Counted from the first letter of the stretch, positions 1 through 5,258 are shown. The stretch: 5,258 bases of DNA from an uncultured Eubacteriales bacterium (GCA_902461475.1 CABPXX010000117.1:1-5258); one strand, 5' to 3'. The notes: generated by a model from the letters alone, not told the origin. Numbers and translations: made by a program.

Positions 1-771
1 AACGCCTGTGAACCCGGCTTTTTTTGAGAAGGAACGGAACTCAATGGCACAGGTCTTGGCCCCTTCAATTTCAAAGATGGTGTGGGGGACATCCTCCTGG
101 GTGATAAAGGCCTCATAGGCGGAGTCGTAGAGAATCACCGCATCATTGGCATTGGCGTAGGCCACCCACGCCTCCAGCTGCTCCCGGCTGGGCACCCCCC
201 CCGGGGGGGTTTTTGGCGCTAAGAGGTAGATGAGGTCCACCTTCTCCTCCGGGATGGCGGGAGAGAAGCCATTTTCGGCGGTGCAGGGCATATACACCAG
301 CTTGGACCAGTGCTGGCTGGCCTCGTCATAGTCCCCGGCTCGGCCTGCCATGGCGTTGGTGTCCACATACACAGGGTACACAGGGTCGCACACAGCTACT
401 ACGTTGTCCACACCGAAGATGTCCCCGATGTTGCCGCAGTCACTCTTAGCGCCGTCGGAGACAAAAATCTCATCGGGGGCAATGGTGACGCCCCGGGCGG
501 CGTAGTCGTGCTGGGCAATGGCCTGGCGCAGGAACTCATAGCCCTGCTCGGGACCGTAGCCGTGGAAGCCAGCCCCGGTGTCCATCTCGTCCACCGCCTT
601 GTGCATGGCCTCGGTGACGGCGGGAGCTAGAGGCCGGGTCACGTCTCCAATTCCCAGCTTGATGATGGATTTATCCGGGTTTGCCTGGGCATACGCCGCT
701 ACTCTCCGGCCGATTTCCGTGAAGAGATAGCTGCCGGGCAATTTCAAATAGTTTTCGTTGATGGTGGCCAT
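1..771 (-). CDS. dapL: LL-diaminopimelate aminotransferase, 3' part cut by the window edge
   Basis: PLP-dependent fold-type I aminotransferase. In the family it converts L-tetrahydrodipicolinate plus glutamate to LL-diaminopimelate and 2-oxoglutarate in one step, in the cytoplasm, bypassing the succinylase/acetylase routes. The visible part is 257 residues of an expected ~400, open to the window edge. Seen in order: [17 protein letters not shown] start, [14 protein letters not shown] (~39-52), the [12 protein letters not shown] block (~71-82), [16 protein letters not shown] (~105-120), [15 protein letters not shown] (~129-143), YDSAYEAFI (215-223, Asp and Tyr that contact PLP in the family) and [10 protein letters not shown] (247-256) with Lys250 as the Schiff-base lysine. 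The ATG is preceded by AGGAGG with 7-nt spacing. Odd: residues 184-191 read LAPKTPPG where homologues have CSPNNPTG, see findings. Directly downstream of dapF, the next enzyme of the pathway. Family assignment is firm; integrity of the 184-191 region is doubtful. Confidence 0.93.
   Translation of the reverse strand, partial: MATINENYLKLPGSYLFTEIGRRVAAYAQANPDKSIIKLGIGDVTRPLAPAVTEAMHKAVDEMDTGAGFHGYGPEQGYEFLRQAIAQHDYAARGVTIAPDEIFVSDGAKSDCGNIGDIFGVDNVVAVCDPVYPVYVDTNAMAGRAGDYDEASQHWSKLVYMPCTAENGFSPAIPEEKVDLIYLLAPKTPPGGVPSREQLEAWVAYANANDAVILYDSAYEAFITQEDVPHTIFEIEGAKTCAIEFRSFSKKAGFTGV
195..214. repeat. C8-G7-T5 homopolymer stack inside dapL
   Basis: Three runs follow each other: eight C (195-202), seven G (203-209) and five T (210-214). 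On the coding strand this is A5-C7/8-G runs encoding KTPPGG, where the aminotransferase family has NNPTG. The reading frame is kept. Such a stack is highly slippage-prone and hard to sequence, and the dapL frame depends on its exact length. Confidence 0.8.
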
Positions 772-845
772 GGGTGTTCCTCCTGTATTCAGCTGTTTAC
801 AGCATTAAAATTCTCCGCTTATTGTACAACATCTTCCACCTGGGG
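772..845 (-). promoter_or_regulatory. dapF-dapL intergenic gap with dapL ribosome binding site
   Basis: A 74-bp gap between the dapF stop and the dapL ATG. On the minus strand CAGGAGG lies 7 nt before the ATG, a near-consensus Shine-Dalgarno. A poor promoter match (TTGTAC, 17 nt, AATGCT) lies inside the gap but only its -35 half is reasonable. There is no GC-rich stem with a U-tract, so read-through from dapF is the simplest reading. Confidence 0.55.
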
Positions 846-1637
846 TCAATGGGTAAGTTCACCGTCGAACACCGTCACAGCGGGTCCCGTCATATGCACA
901 TGTCCGTCCTCCCCCCAGGAGATGGACAGCTCCCCGCCAGGCAGGGATACCACCGCCCTCCGTTCCGTCACGCCAAAGGAGGCCAAAGCGGCTAGGGCGG
1001 CGCTGGCTCCAGTGCCGCAGGCCATGGTCTCCCCGCTGCCCCGCTCCCATACCCTCATGGCAATGGGGCCCCTGTCCTGGGGGGCCACAAACTCCACGTT
1101 CACCCGCTGGGACAGCTTAGGATGGTACTCCAGCTGGGGCCCCAGGCGTGTCACGTCCACCGCCGCTACATCCTCCACGGAACACACCAGGTGGGGATTT
1201 CCCATCCACACGGGAATGCACTCCATCTGGATGCCCTCCACTTGCAAGGCCATGGGCTTGCCCACCTGGGGCACTCCCATATCCACGGTGACCTCCGCCA
1301 CCTTTCCTCCCTCCACTCGAAGGTCCAAGGTGCGGACACCGCCCCCAGTCTCCACGGTGAGGCAGGTCTTAGCGGTCAGGTTCCGGTCGTATACATACTT
1401 GCCCAGGCAGCGGATGCCATTGCCGCACATCGTCCCCCGGGAGCCGTCGGCGTTGAACATAGCCATGCGGAAGTCTGCTTTCTCCGATGGACAAATGCAG
1501 ATCAGCCCGTCTCCCCCCACCCCGGTATGTCGGTGGGACAGCTGGCGGGCCAGCTCCTCCGCTCCCTCTGGCTCCCCCTGGGGGCAGTAGAGGAAAATAT
1601 AGTCGTTGCCCAGCCCGTGCATTTTGGTGAAGTTCAT
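846..1637 (-). CDS. dapF: Diaminopimelate epimerase
   Basis: Cofactor-independent two-cysteine racemase that converts LL-diaminopimelate to meso-diaminopimelate, the peptidoglycan cross-linking residue and the direct lysine precursor; cytoplasmic. The 263-residue product is normal length for the family. Seen: FTKMHGLGNDYIF at the N-terminus (3-15), GGDGLICICPS (41-51), the first active-site block FNADGSRGTMCGNGIR (61-76) with catalytic Cys71, GNPHLV (146-151), NVEFV (180-184), and the second block WERGSGETMACGTGAS (197-212) with catalytic Cys207. The ATG at 1637 is chosen over an in-frame TTG at 1700: homology begins at MNFTKMHG, and GGGAG lies 7 nt upstream, whereas the TTG has no ribosome binding site. 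That Shine-Dalgarno is inside a 10-bp hairpin. Gene order places it between the ANTAR gene and dapL, the enzyme that makes its substrate. Function is firm. Confidence 0.97.
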   Translation of the reverse strand: MNFTKMHGLGNDYIFLYCPQGEPEGAEELARQLSHRHTGVGGDGLICICPSEKADFRMAMFNADGSRGTMCGNGIRCLGKYVYDRNLTAKTCLTVETGGGVRTLDLRVEGGKVAEVTVDMGVPQVGKPMALQVEGIQMECIPVWMGNPHLVCSVEDVAAVDVTRLGPQLEYHPKLSQRVNVEFVAPQDRGPIAMRVWERGSGETMACGTGASAALAALASFGVTERRAVVSLPGGELSISWGEDGHVHMTGPAVTVFDGELTH

Positions 1638-1644
1638 ACCACCA

Positions 1645-1678
1645 CTCCCTTCCCTGGTGTTATATGAAGGGAAGGAAG
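1645..1678 (-). promoter_or_regulatory. Hairpin covering the dapF ribosome binding site
   Basis: On the dapF mRNA strand CTTCCTTCCC (1678-1669) can pair with GGGAAGGGAG (1654-1645): ten base pairs including one G-U, with a 14-nt AU-rich loop. The 3' arm contains the only Shine-Dalgarno for dapF, 7 nt before its ATG. No U-tract follows, so it is not an intrinsic terminator. The pairing is seen directly; a role in limiting dapF translation is inference. Confidence 0.55.
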
Positions 1679-1741
1679 GAGAGATACCCGAAATGTTCAA
1701 CGAAGTGGGACCCGTTTTCCTAGCTGTTCCTCGCCTATCAA

Positions 1742-2284
1742 TTATATGGAATTTCCCAGCACAATGCGGGCGGTCTCCGCCAGCTTAGAGCCGTGGTCCA
1801 TGCTCTCCTTTTGCAGAAAGCGGTGGGCCTGTGCCTCTGTCATGCCGTGTCGGTCCATGAGCAGTGCCTTGGCCTGTGCCACCAGCTGGTTTTCCTCCTC
1901 ACTGCGGTGGATGTGCACCGGGTACTTGGAGACCCGACGGCGGGCAAATTGCAGCAGCATCCGCACCGACGCCAGCAGGGCCCCCCGACTCACCGGGGCA
2001 GGCAGCTGGAAGATCTCCTCGGTTTCGCACAGCTCAAGCCGATTCTGGGGAGCCACCATCAGCATCACGCACTGTTGCGGCAGGTCGTAGTACAGGTCCT
2101 CCCCCGCTCCATCGGGGAACTTGAACCCACACACCACCACGCCCAGCCCCTGCTTATTCACCAGGCGGCGCACCTCGGAGGCACTGTGGCACACCACACA
2201 CTCTGCCACGCCACCGCTCTCCAATACCTCTGATATGCTGGCCGCTGTCTTGCGGTTTTCAAAGGCTACGATTACTTTTTGCAC
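1742..2284 (-). CDS. ANTAR-domain RNA-binding regulator with degenerate receiver domain
   Basis: A 180-residue protein with two parts. Residues ~1-115 resemble a response-regulator receiver (MQKVIVAFENRKTAASI, then VVVCGFKFPDG), but the phosphoacceptor position after the third strand is not Asp (CGF at 52-54), the acidic pair near the N-terminus is missing, and the usual KP motif appears as LPAP (94-97). Residues ~128-176 match the ANTAR helix bundle: QAKALLMDRHGMTEAQAHRF (137-156) and MDHGSKLAETARIVL (162-176). ANTAR proteins bind dual-hairpin RNA leaders and block transcription termination. The start is GTG, with an in-frame TGA just upstream and GGGAGGAG about 11 nt before it. It follows glnA by 50 bp. 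In Clostridia ANTAR proteins are commonly linked to nitrogen genes, so regulation of glnA is the likely role (inference). Activation, if any, should not depend on Asp phosphorylation. Confidence 0.88.
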   Translation of the reverse strand: MQKVIVAFENRKTAASISEVLESGGVAECVVCHSASEVRRLVNKQGLGVVVCGFKFPDGAGEDLYYDLPQQCVMLMVAPQNRLELCETEEIFQLPAPVSRGALLASVRMLLQFARRRVSKYPVHIHRSEEENQLVAQAKALLMDRHGMTEAQAHRFLQKESMDHGSKLAETARIVLGNSI

Positions 2285-2334
2285 AAGATCTCACACTCCT
2301 CCCATCACCTGTTGCCCAAGGGCAGCGGGAGCGA
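2285..2334 (-). promoter_or_regulatory. glnA-ANTAR gap with ANTAR gene ribosome binding site
   Basis: A 50-bp spacer between the glnA TGA and the GTG start of the ANTAR gene. On the minus strand GGGAGGAG lies about 11 nt before the GTG, longer than ideal spacing, which together with GTG suggests modest translation. A short inverted repeat TGCCC/GGGCA (2313-2324) has only a 2-nt centre and no following U-run. No promoter is evident, so co-transcription with glnA is likely. Confidence 0.5.
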
Positions 2335-3666
2335 TCAATAGTTGATCATGTACTTGTCCAGCTCCCAGCTGGACACACGAGTGCGATACTCCTCCCATTC
2401 TCTCTCCTTGCCGGCGATAAACTGGCAGGCCACGTGCTCACCCAGGGTGGACATGATGAGCTTGTCCTTCTTCATCAGCACCAGAGCCTCGTCCAGAGAG
2501 CCGGGCAGAGCCTCGATGCCCCGGCGCTTGCGGGTGGCGGGAGTCATGTCGAAGATGTTCTCGGTGATCTCGGCGGGGAGGGTCAGATTCCGCTCAATGC
2601 CGTCCAGACCGGCGGCCAGGCACACGGCCAGGGTCAGATAGGGGTTGCAGGCGGGATCGGGGCTGCGCAGCTCCACGCGGGTGGACTGGCCACGGGCGGC
2701 GGGGATACGGATGAGGGCGGAACGGTTGGAGGCAGACCAGGCCATGTAACAGGGGGCCTCATAGCCGGGCACCAGACGCTTGTAGGAGTTGACCAGGGGG
2801 TTGGCAATGGCGGTGATGCCCTTCATGTGGTGGAGAATACCAGCCATGAAGGCGTAGGCCTCGTGGGACAGCTTCTTGTCGCCGTTCTCATCAAAGAACA
2901 CGTTCTTGCCGTTGCGGAACAGGGACATATTCACGTGCATACCGGAGCCGGCAATGCCGAAAATGGGCTTGGGCATAAAGGTGGCGTGGAGGCCGTTCTT
3001 CTGGGCAATGGTCTTGACTGCCAGCTTGAAGGTCATGATCTTATCGGCGCACTGCACAGCATCGGAGTACTTGAAGTCGATCTCGTGCTGGCCGGGAGCC
3101 ACCTCGTGGTGAGAGGCCTCGATCTCATAGCCCATCTTCTCCAGGGCCAGGCAGATCTCCCGGCGGGTGGACTCGCCGTGGTCCAGGGGGCCCAGGTCAA
3201 AGTAACCGGCCTCATCGTTGGTCTTGGTGGTGGGGAGGCCCTCCTCGTCGGTCTTGAAGAGGAAGAACTCGGGCTCGGGACCCACGTTGAAGGCATCATA
3301 GCCCATGTCGCGGGCCTTCTTCAGCACCCGCTTGAGAACGCCACGGGGATCGCCCACAAAGGGAGTGCCGTCGGGGTTGTACACGTCGCAGATCAGCCGG
3401 GCCACACGGCCGTGCTGGGGACGCCAGGGGAAGATGGCGAAGCTGTCCAGATCGGGGTACAGATACTGGTCAGACTCGTTGATACGCACAAAGCCCTCGA
3501 TGGAGGAGCCGTCCAGAGTGATCTGGTTGTTCAGAGCCTTCTCAATCTGGGAGGCGGTGATGGCCACATTCTTCAGCTGACCGAAAATATCGGTAAACTG
3601 CATGCGAATGAAGTTAATGTTCTCTTCCTTGACAATGCGGATAATGTCTTCCTTGGTGTAACCCAT
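2335..3666 (-). CDS. glnA: Glutamine synthetase, type I (GSI-alpha)
   Basis: Forms glutamine from glutamate, ammonium and ATP; a cytoplasmic dodecamer in this family. The 443-residue product is full length for the Gram-positive GSI-alpha class. Seen: beta-grasp N-domain ([12 protein letters not shown], 22-33), [15 protein letters not shown] (52-66) including the Arg61 position linked to glutamine feedback inhibition in B. subtilis, metal-site [11 protein letters not shown] (127-137), [13 protein letters not shown] (186-198), ATP/metal-site [16 protein letters not shown] (233-248), Glu-flap [17 protein letters not shown] (289-305), NRSALIRIP (314-322) and [15 protein letters not shown] (330-344). 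The C-terminus ([13 protein letters not shown]...YMINY) resembles the Bacillus tail that senses glutamine and binds regulators. The adenylylation loop of GSI-beta enzymes is absent, so control is likely by feedback inhibition and expression. The ATG has AAGGGG about 8 nt upstream. First gene of the leftward set. Confidence 0.98.
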   Translation of the reverse strand: MGYTKEDIIRIVKEENINFIRMQFTDIFGQLKNVAITASQIEKALNNQITLDGSSIEGFVRINESDQYLYPDLDSFAIFPWRPQHGRVARLICDVYNPDGTPFVGDPRGVLKRVLKKARDMGYDAFNVGPEPEFFLFKTDEEGLPTTKTNDEAGYFDLGPLDHGESTRREICLALEKMGYEIEASHHEVAPGQHEIDFKYSDAVQCADKIMTFKLAVKTIAQKNGLHATFMPKPIFGIAGSGMHVNMSLFRNGKNVFFDENGDKKLSHEAYAFMAGILHHMKGITAIANPLVNSYKRLVPGYEAPCYMAWSASNRSALIRIPAARGQSTRVELRSPDPACNPYLTLAVCLAAGLDGIERNLTLPAEITENIFDMTPATRKRRGIEALPGSLDEALVLMKKDKLIMSTLGEHVACQFIAGKEREWEEYRTRVSSWELDKYMINY

Positions 3667-3704
3667 TGTTCATTCCCCTTTTCTTTCGATTCGTCCGGCT
3701 GAAA

Positions 3705-3721
3705 CCACCCCGGCCCAGTGG
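3705..3721 (-). promoter_or_regulatory. Second small hairpin in the glnA leader
   Basis: CCACU (3721-3717) can pair with GGUGG (3709-3705) around a 7-nt GGGCCGG loop, one nucleotide downstream of the 9-bp leader hairpin. Only five pairs including one G-U, so it may be chance in a G-rich stretch. It lies about 40 nt before the glnA ATG and does not cover the ribosome binding site. Confidence 0.2.
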
Positions 3722-3722
3722 A

Positions 3723-3771
3723 GAAAAAAGGTTGTCTTTCTCTGCCTTTTTTCCTAAAACTATTTATTGAA
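3723..3771 (-). promoter_or_regulatory. glnA leader with overlapping hairpins, candidate ANTAR target
   Basis: In the predicted glnA leader, GAAAAAAGG (3753-3745) pairs perfectly with CCTTTTTTC (3731-3723), a 9-bp stem with a 13-nt loop whose 3' arm carries a run of six U. Overlapping it upstream, UUCAAUAA and UUAGGAA (3771-3751) can fold into an interrupted, weak stem around the hexaloop AUAGUU, which has A at loop position 1 and G at position 4 as in known ANTAR targets. The two folds share 3751-3753 and so exclude each other. Seen: complementarity. Inferred: termination/antitermination control by the neighbouring ANTAR protein. The AU-rich stems make this tentative. Confidence 0.35.
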
Positions 3772-3785
3772 GTAATTCTGTGTTC

Positions 3786-3813
3786 AGTATAGCATGAACC
3801 GCTATTTTGTCAA
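3786..3813 (-). promoter_or_regulatory. glnA promoter (sigma-A type)
   Basis: Read on the minus strand: TTGACA (3813-3808), a 16-bp spacer, then TATACT (3791-3786). The -35 is a perfect consensus match and the -10 matches five of six. Predicted start of transcription is near 3779, giving a leader of about 113 nt before the glnA ATG. Spacing and match quality make this the strongest promoter in the window. Confidence 0.85.
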
Positions 3814-3815
3814 CG

Positions 3816-3852
3816 GATTTTTGCGCCGATGCAAATTTTCATCGCAAAAATC
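3816..3852. repeat. 10-bp perfect inverted repeat with nested palindrome upstream of glnA
   Basis: GATTTTTGCG (3816-3825) and CGCAAAAATC (3843-3852) are perfect reverse complements separated by 17 bp. Nested within is an 18-bp near-palindrome CGATGCAAATTTTCATCG (3827-3844) with a single mismatched pair. The outer arm begins 3 bp upstream of the glnA -35. Because it sits upstream of both predicted start sites it should act as DNA, for example an operator, rather than as RNA. The binding protein is unknown; it does not match the GlnR/TnrA consensus TGTNAN7TNACA. Confidence 0.6.
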
Positions 3853-3868
3853 GAGTTCACAACCTCGA
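3851..3868. repeat. Inverted repeat TCGAG/CTCGA
   Basis: TCGAG (3851-3855) and CTCGA (3864-3868) form a perfect 5-bp inverted repeat with an 8-bp spacer, immediately next to the larger repeat on its ppdK side. Short enough that chance is possible; its position in a cluster of such repeats is the reason to list it. Confidence 0.3.
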
Positions 3869-3869
3869 G

Positions 3870-3888
3870 AAACGCCATTTTCGCGTTT
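3870..3888. repeat. Inverted repeat AAACGC/GCGTTT
   Basis: AAACGC (3870-3875) and GCGTTT (3883-3888) are perfect complements around CATTTTC, and the right arm runs into a T-tract (3886-3891). On the plus strand it looks superficially like a weak terminator, but no gene is transcribed into it from the left. More likely a protein-binding site or chance in AT-rich DNA. Confidence 0.3.
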
Positions 3889-3962
3889 TTTCACAGAAGC
3901 CTTTTTCTCACATTTTTACCCAATTGACATCGCCACTTTGCACAAACCGCGCGAAATTCTTC

Positions 3963-3991
3963 TTGACTTTTTGGTCATATCTATCTAGAAT
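3963..3991 (+). promoter_or_regulatory. ppdK promoter (sigma-A type)
   Basis: TTGACT (3963-3968), a 17-bp spacer and TAGAAT (3986-3991); five of six matches in each box with ideal spacing. Transcription should start near 3998, giving a leader of about 49 nt. An earlier TTGACA at 3924-3929 has no acceptable -10 at the right distance and is less likely to be used. Confidence 0.8.
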
Positions 3992-4034
3992 GTCATCATA
4001 AGCTTTTCCCTGGTAAAGGGCAGCACACGAAAAC

Positions 4035-4040
4035 GGAGGA
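4035..4040 (+). promoter_or_regulatory. ppdK ribosome binding site that decides the start
   Basis: GGAGGA ends directly against an ATG at 4041 and lies 6 nt before a second in-frame ATG at 4047. Normal spacing favours 4047, giving MSHKYVYLF, which also fits the family's N-terminus. Confidence 0.8.
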
Positions 4041-4046
4041 ATGTAT

Positions 4047-5258
4047 ATGTCTCACAAGTATGTCTATTTGTTTTCCGAAGGAAACGGCAACATGAGAGAA
4101 TTGTTGGGCGGCAAGGGCGCCAACCTGGCCGAAATGACCAACTTGGGCATGCCCGTTCCCCAGGGATTTACCATTACCACTGAGGCTTGCACCCGTTACT
4201 ACGAGGACGGTCAGGCCATCGCCCCAGAAATCCAAGAGCAGATTCTGGAATATATCGTCAAGATGGAAGAGATCACCGGCAAGAAGTTCGGCGATCACGA
4301 GAATCCCCTGCTGGTCTCCGTCCGCTCCGGCGCTCGGGCCTCCATGCCCGGCATGATGGACACCATCCTGAACCTGGGCCTCAACGAAGAGGTGGTTCAG
4401 GTCATGGCCGAGAAGTCCGGCAATCCCCGCTGGGCCTATGACTGCTATCGCCGCTTCATCCAGATGTACTCCGACGTGGTCATGGAAGTGGGCAAGAAGT
4501 ATTTTGAGGAACTTATCGACGAGATGAAGCACGCCCGGGGCGTCACCCAGGACGTGGAGCTCACCGCCGACGACCTGAAAGAGCTGGCCGAGCAGTTCAA
4601 GGCCGAGTACAAGGAAAAAGTGGGCGCCGACTTCCCCACCGACCCCAAGGAGCAGCTGATGGGCGCTGTCAACGCCGTGTTCCGCTCCTGGAACAACCCC
4701 CGCGCCATTGTCTACCGCCGTATGAACGACATCCCCAGCTCCTGGGGCACTGCCGTCAACGTGCAGGCCATGGTATTCGGTAACATGGGCGACAACTGCG
4801 GCACTGGTGTGGCCTTCTCCCGCAACCCCGCCACCGGCGAGAAGAAGATCATGGGCGAGTTTCTGGTCAACGCCCAGGGCGAGGACGTGGTGGCCGGCGT
4901 GCGCACCCCCATGCCCATTAGCCAGATGGCCGAGAAGTTCCCCGAGGCGTACATTCGCTTTGAGGCAGCTGCCAAGGCCCTGGAGGACCACTATCACGAC
5001 ATGCAGGACATGGAGTTTACCGTGGAAAACGGCAAGCTGTACATGCTCCAGACCCGGAACGGCAAGCGCACTGCCACCGCCGCTCTGAAAATCGCCTGTG
5101 ACCTGGTGGACGAAGGCCAGATCACCGAGCAGCAGGCTGTGCTGATGATCGATGCCCGCAACCTGGACTCCCTGCTCCACCCCCAGTTTGACCCCGAGGC
5201 TCTGAAAAACGCCTCTCCCGTGGGTACCGCCCTCCCCGCCTCCCCCGGTGCTGCCTGT
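4047..5258 (+). CDS. ppdK: Pyruvate, phosphate dikinase, N-terminal part cut by the window edge
   Basis: Interconverts ATP + pyruvate + phosphate with AMP + PEP + pyrophosphate; in anaerobic clostridia it can serve glycolysis or PEP supply. Cytoplasmic homodimer in the family. The first 404 of an expected ~875 residues are present: essentially the ATP-grasp nucleotide-binding domain. Seen: YLFSEGNGNMRELLGGKGANLAEM (from ~7) with Lys23, SVRSGARASMPGMMDTILNLG (91-111) with Arg93 and Arg97, WGTAVNVQAMVFGNMG (233-248), GTGVAFSRNPATGEKK (252-267), GEFLVNAQGEDVVAG (270-284) and MEFTVENGKLYMLQTRNGKR (322-341), holding Glu323, Gln335 and Arg337, which match catalytic residues of the Clostridium symbiosum enzyme. 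The sequence ends at PASPGAA, the entry to the phosphohistidine domain, so the catalytic His and the PEP/pyruvate barrel lie beyond the window. Divergent from glnA with its own promoter. No PEP synthase-type start; identification is firm. Confidence 0.97.
   Translation, partial: MSHKYVYLFSEGNGNMRELLGGKGANLAEMTNLGMPVPQGFTITTEACTRYYEDGQAIAPEIQEQILEYIVKMEEITGKKFGDHENPLLVSVRSGARASMPGMMDTILNLGLNEEVVQVMAEKSGNPRWAYDCYRRFIQMYSDVVMEVGKKYFEELIDEMKHARGVTQDVELTADDLKELAEQFKAEYKEKVGADFPTDPKEQLMGAVNAVFRSWNNPRAIVYRRMNDIPSSWGTAVNVQAMVFGNMGDNCGTGVAFSRNPATGEKKIMGEFLVNAQGEDVVAGVRTPMPISQMAEKFPEAYIRFEAAAKALEDHYHDMQDMEFTVENGKLYMLQTRNGKRTATAALKIACDLVDEGQITEQQAVLMIDARNLDSLLHPQFDPEALKNASPVGTALPASPGAAC

Larger units (their letters stand above)
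1..3779 (-). other. Probable transcription unit glnA - ANTAR regulator - dapF - dapL
   Basis: Four genes share one strand with gaps of 50, 104 and 74 bp. The only strong promoter seen lies upstream of glnA, and none of the gaps contains a GC-rich stem followed by a U-tract. The 104-bp gap before dapF is long enough to hide a separate promoter, so dapF-dapL could also be an independent pair. The unit continues past the left edge of the window. Confidence 0.5.
3667..4046. promoter_or_regulatory. Divergent glnA/ppdK intergenic control region
   Basis: A 380-bp stretch with no credible gene. It is much more AT-rich than the flanking genes, especially 3745-4005. It contains back-to-back promoters for glnA (-35 at 3808-3813) and ppdK (-35 at 3963-3968), about 150 bp apart. 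The DNA between them is predicted to be untranscribed from either, yet it holds inverted repeats at 3816-3852, 3851-3868 and 3870-3888. Two small reading frames of 64 codons here (from 3794 and 3807) have no ribosome binding site and overlap the glnA promoter, so they are not called. Confidence 0.75.

Noticed and set aside
792..803. Inverted repeat GCTGT-TT-ACAGC before dapL as a terminator or operator
   Set aside because: Only 5 bp with a 2-nt centre and no U-run; expected by chance.
1122..1667. A 181-codon plus-strand frame opposite dapF
   Set aside because: Histidine- and leucine-rich mirror of dapF codon bias, no start signals.
1638..1700. N-terminal extension of DapF from a TTG at 1700
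   Set aside because: The extra 21 residues (NISGISPSF...) do not belong to the family, the TTG lacks a Shine-Dalgarno, and the true one precedes the ATG at 1637.
2434..3702. A 422-codon open frame on the plus strand opposite glnA
   Set aside because: Antisense to a full-length, motif-complete glnA. The product is a low-complexity G/V/L/H-rich string typical of the reverse complement of a G+C-biased gene, with no ribosome binding site or recognisable domain.
3870..3891. AAACGC/GCGTTTTTT as an intrinsic terminator
   Set aside because: No gene is transcribed into it on the plus strand and the stem is only 6 bp; kept only as a repeat.
3924..3952. TTGACA at 3924 as a second ppdK promoter
   Set aside because: The -10 position 17 bp downstream reads CCGCGC, so there is no usable partner.
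3794..4001. Two overlapping 64-codon plus-strand frames in the divergent spacer
   Set aside because: No ribosome binding site, they start inside the glnA promoter and cross the ppdK promoter; AT-rich chance frames.
4008..4020. CCCT/AGGG hairpin in the ppdK leader as a regulatory element
   Set aside because: Four base pairs only, clear of the ribosome binding site, no terminator features.
3996..5180. A 394-codon open frame on the minus strand opposite ppdK
   Set aside because: Shadow of ppdK; the translation is G/H/V/L-rich without motifs and it runs through the ppdK start region.

Overview
The window looks like chromosomal DNA from an anaerobic member of the Clostridia, most plausibly a gut Oscillospiraceae/Ruminococcaceae-type bacterium. 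This rests on several points: G+C-rich genes with AT-rich promoter DNA, strong GGAGG-type ribosome binding sites, a Gram-positive GSI-alpha glutamine synthetase, the DapL (aminotransferase) route to diaminopimelate, an ANTAR regulator beside glnA, and pyruvate, phosphate dikinase. The taxonomic call is inference; no rRNA or other marker is present.

Layout. Positions 1-3666 hold four genes on the minus strand. In transcription order they are glnA (3666-2335), a receiver-like/ANTAR RNA-binding regulator (2284-1742), dapF (1637-846) and dapL (771 to the left edge, truncated). The gaps are 50, 104 and 74 bp and contain no convincing terminator, so they may be one operon. A divergent, AT-rich 380-bp spacer follows (3667-4046). 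It carries a strong sigma-A-type promoter for glnA (TTGACA-16-TATACT), a matching one for the rightward gene (TTGACT-17-TAGAAT), and several inverted repeats. From 4047 to the right edge on the plus strand is the N-terminal 404 codons of ppdK.

How the genes fit together. GlnA fixes ammonium into glutamine. The ANTAR protein probably acts on RNA leaders such as that of glnA; its receiver part lacks the phosphoacceptor Asp. DapL transaminates tetrahydrodipicolinate with glutamate, and DapF epimerises the LL-DAP product to meso-DAP for peptidoglycan and lysine. PpdK interconverts pyruvate and PEP and probably belongs to a separate transcription unit.

Points of interest: a homopolymer-like C8-G7-T5 tract sits where DapL should encode its conserved NNPTG motif; a 10-bp hairpin buries the dapF ribosome binding site; the glnA leader has overlapping hairpins, one with an ANTAR-like hexaloop; and the divergent spacer carries a 10-bp perfect inverted repeat plus a repeated ATTTTYGCG-like motif next to both -35 boxes. 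I saw no mobile element, CRISPR array, tRNA or rRNA. I found no clearly novel multi-gene system; the genes are ordinary metabolism and the regulatory DNA is the most interesting part.
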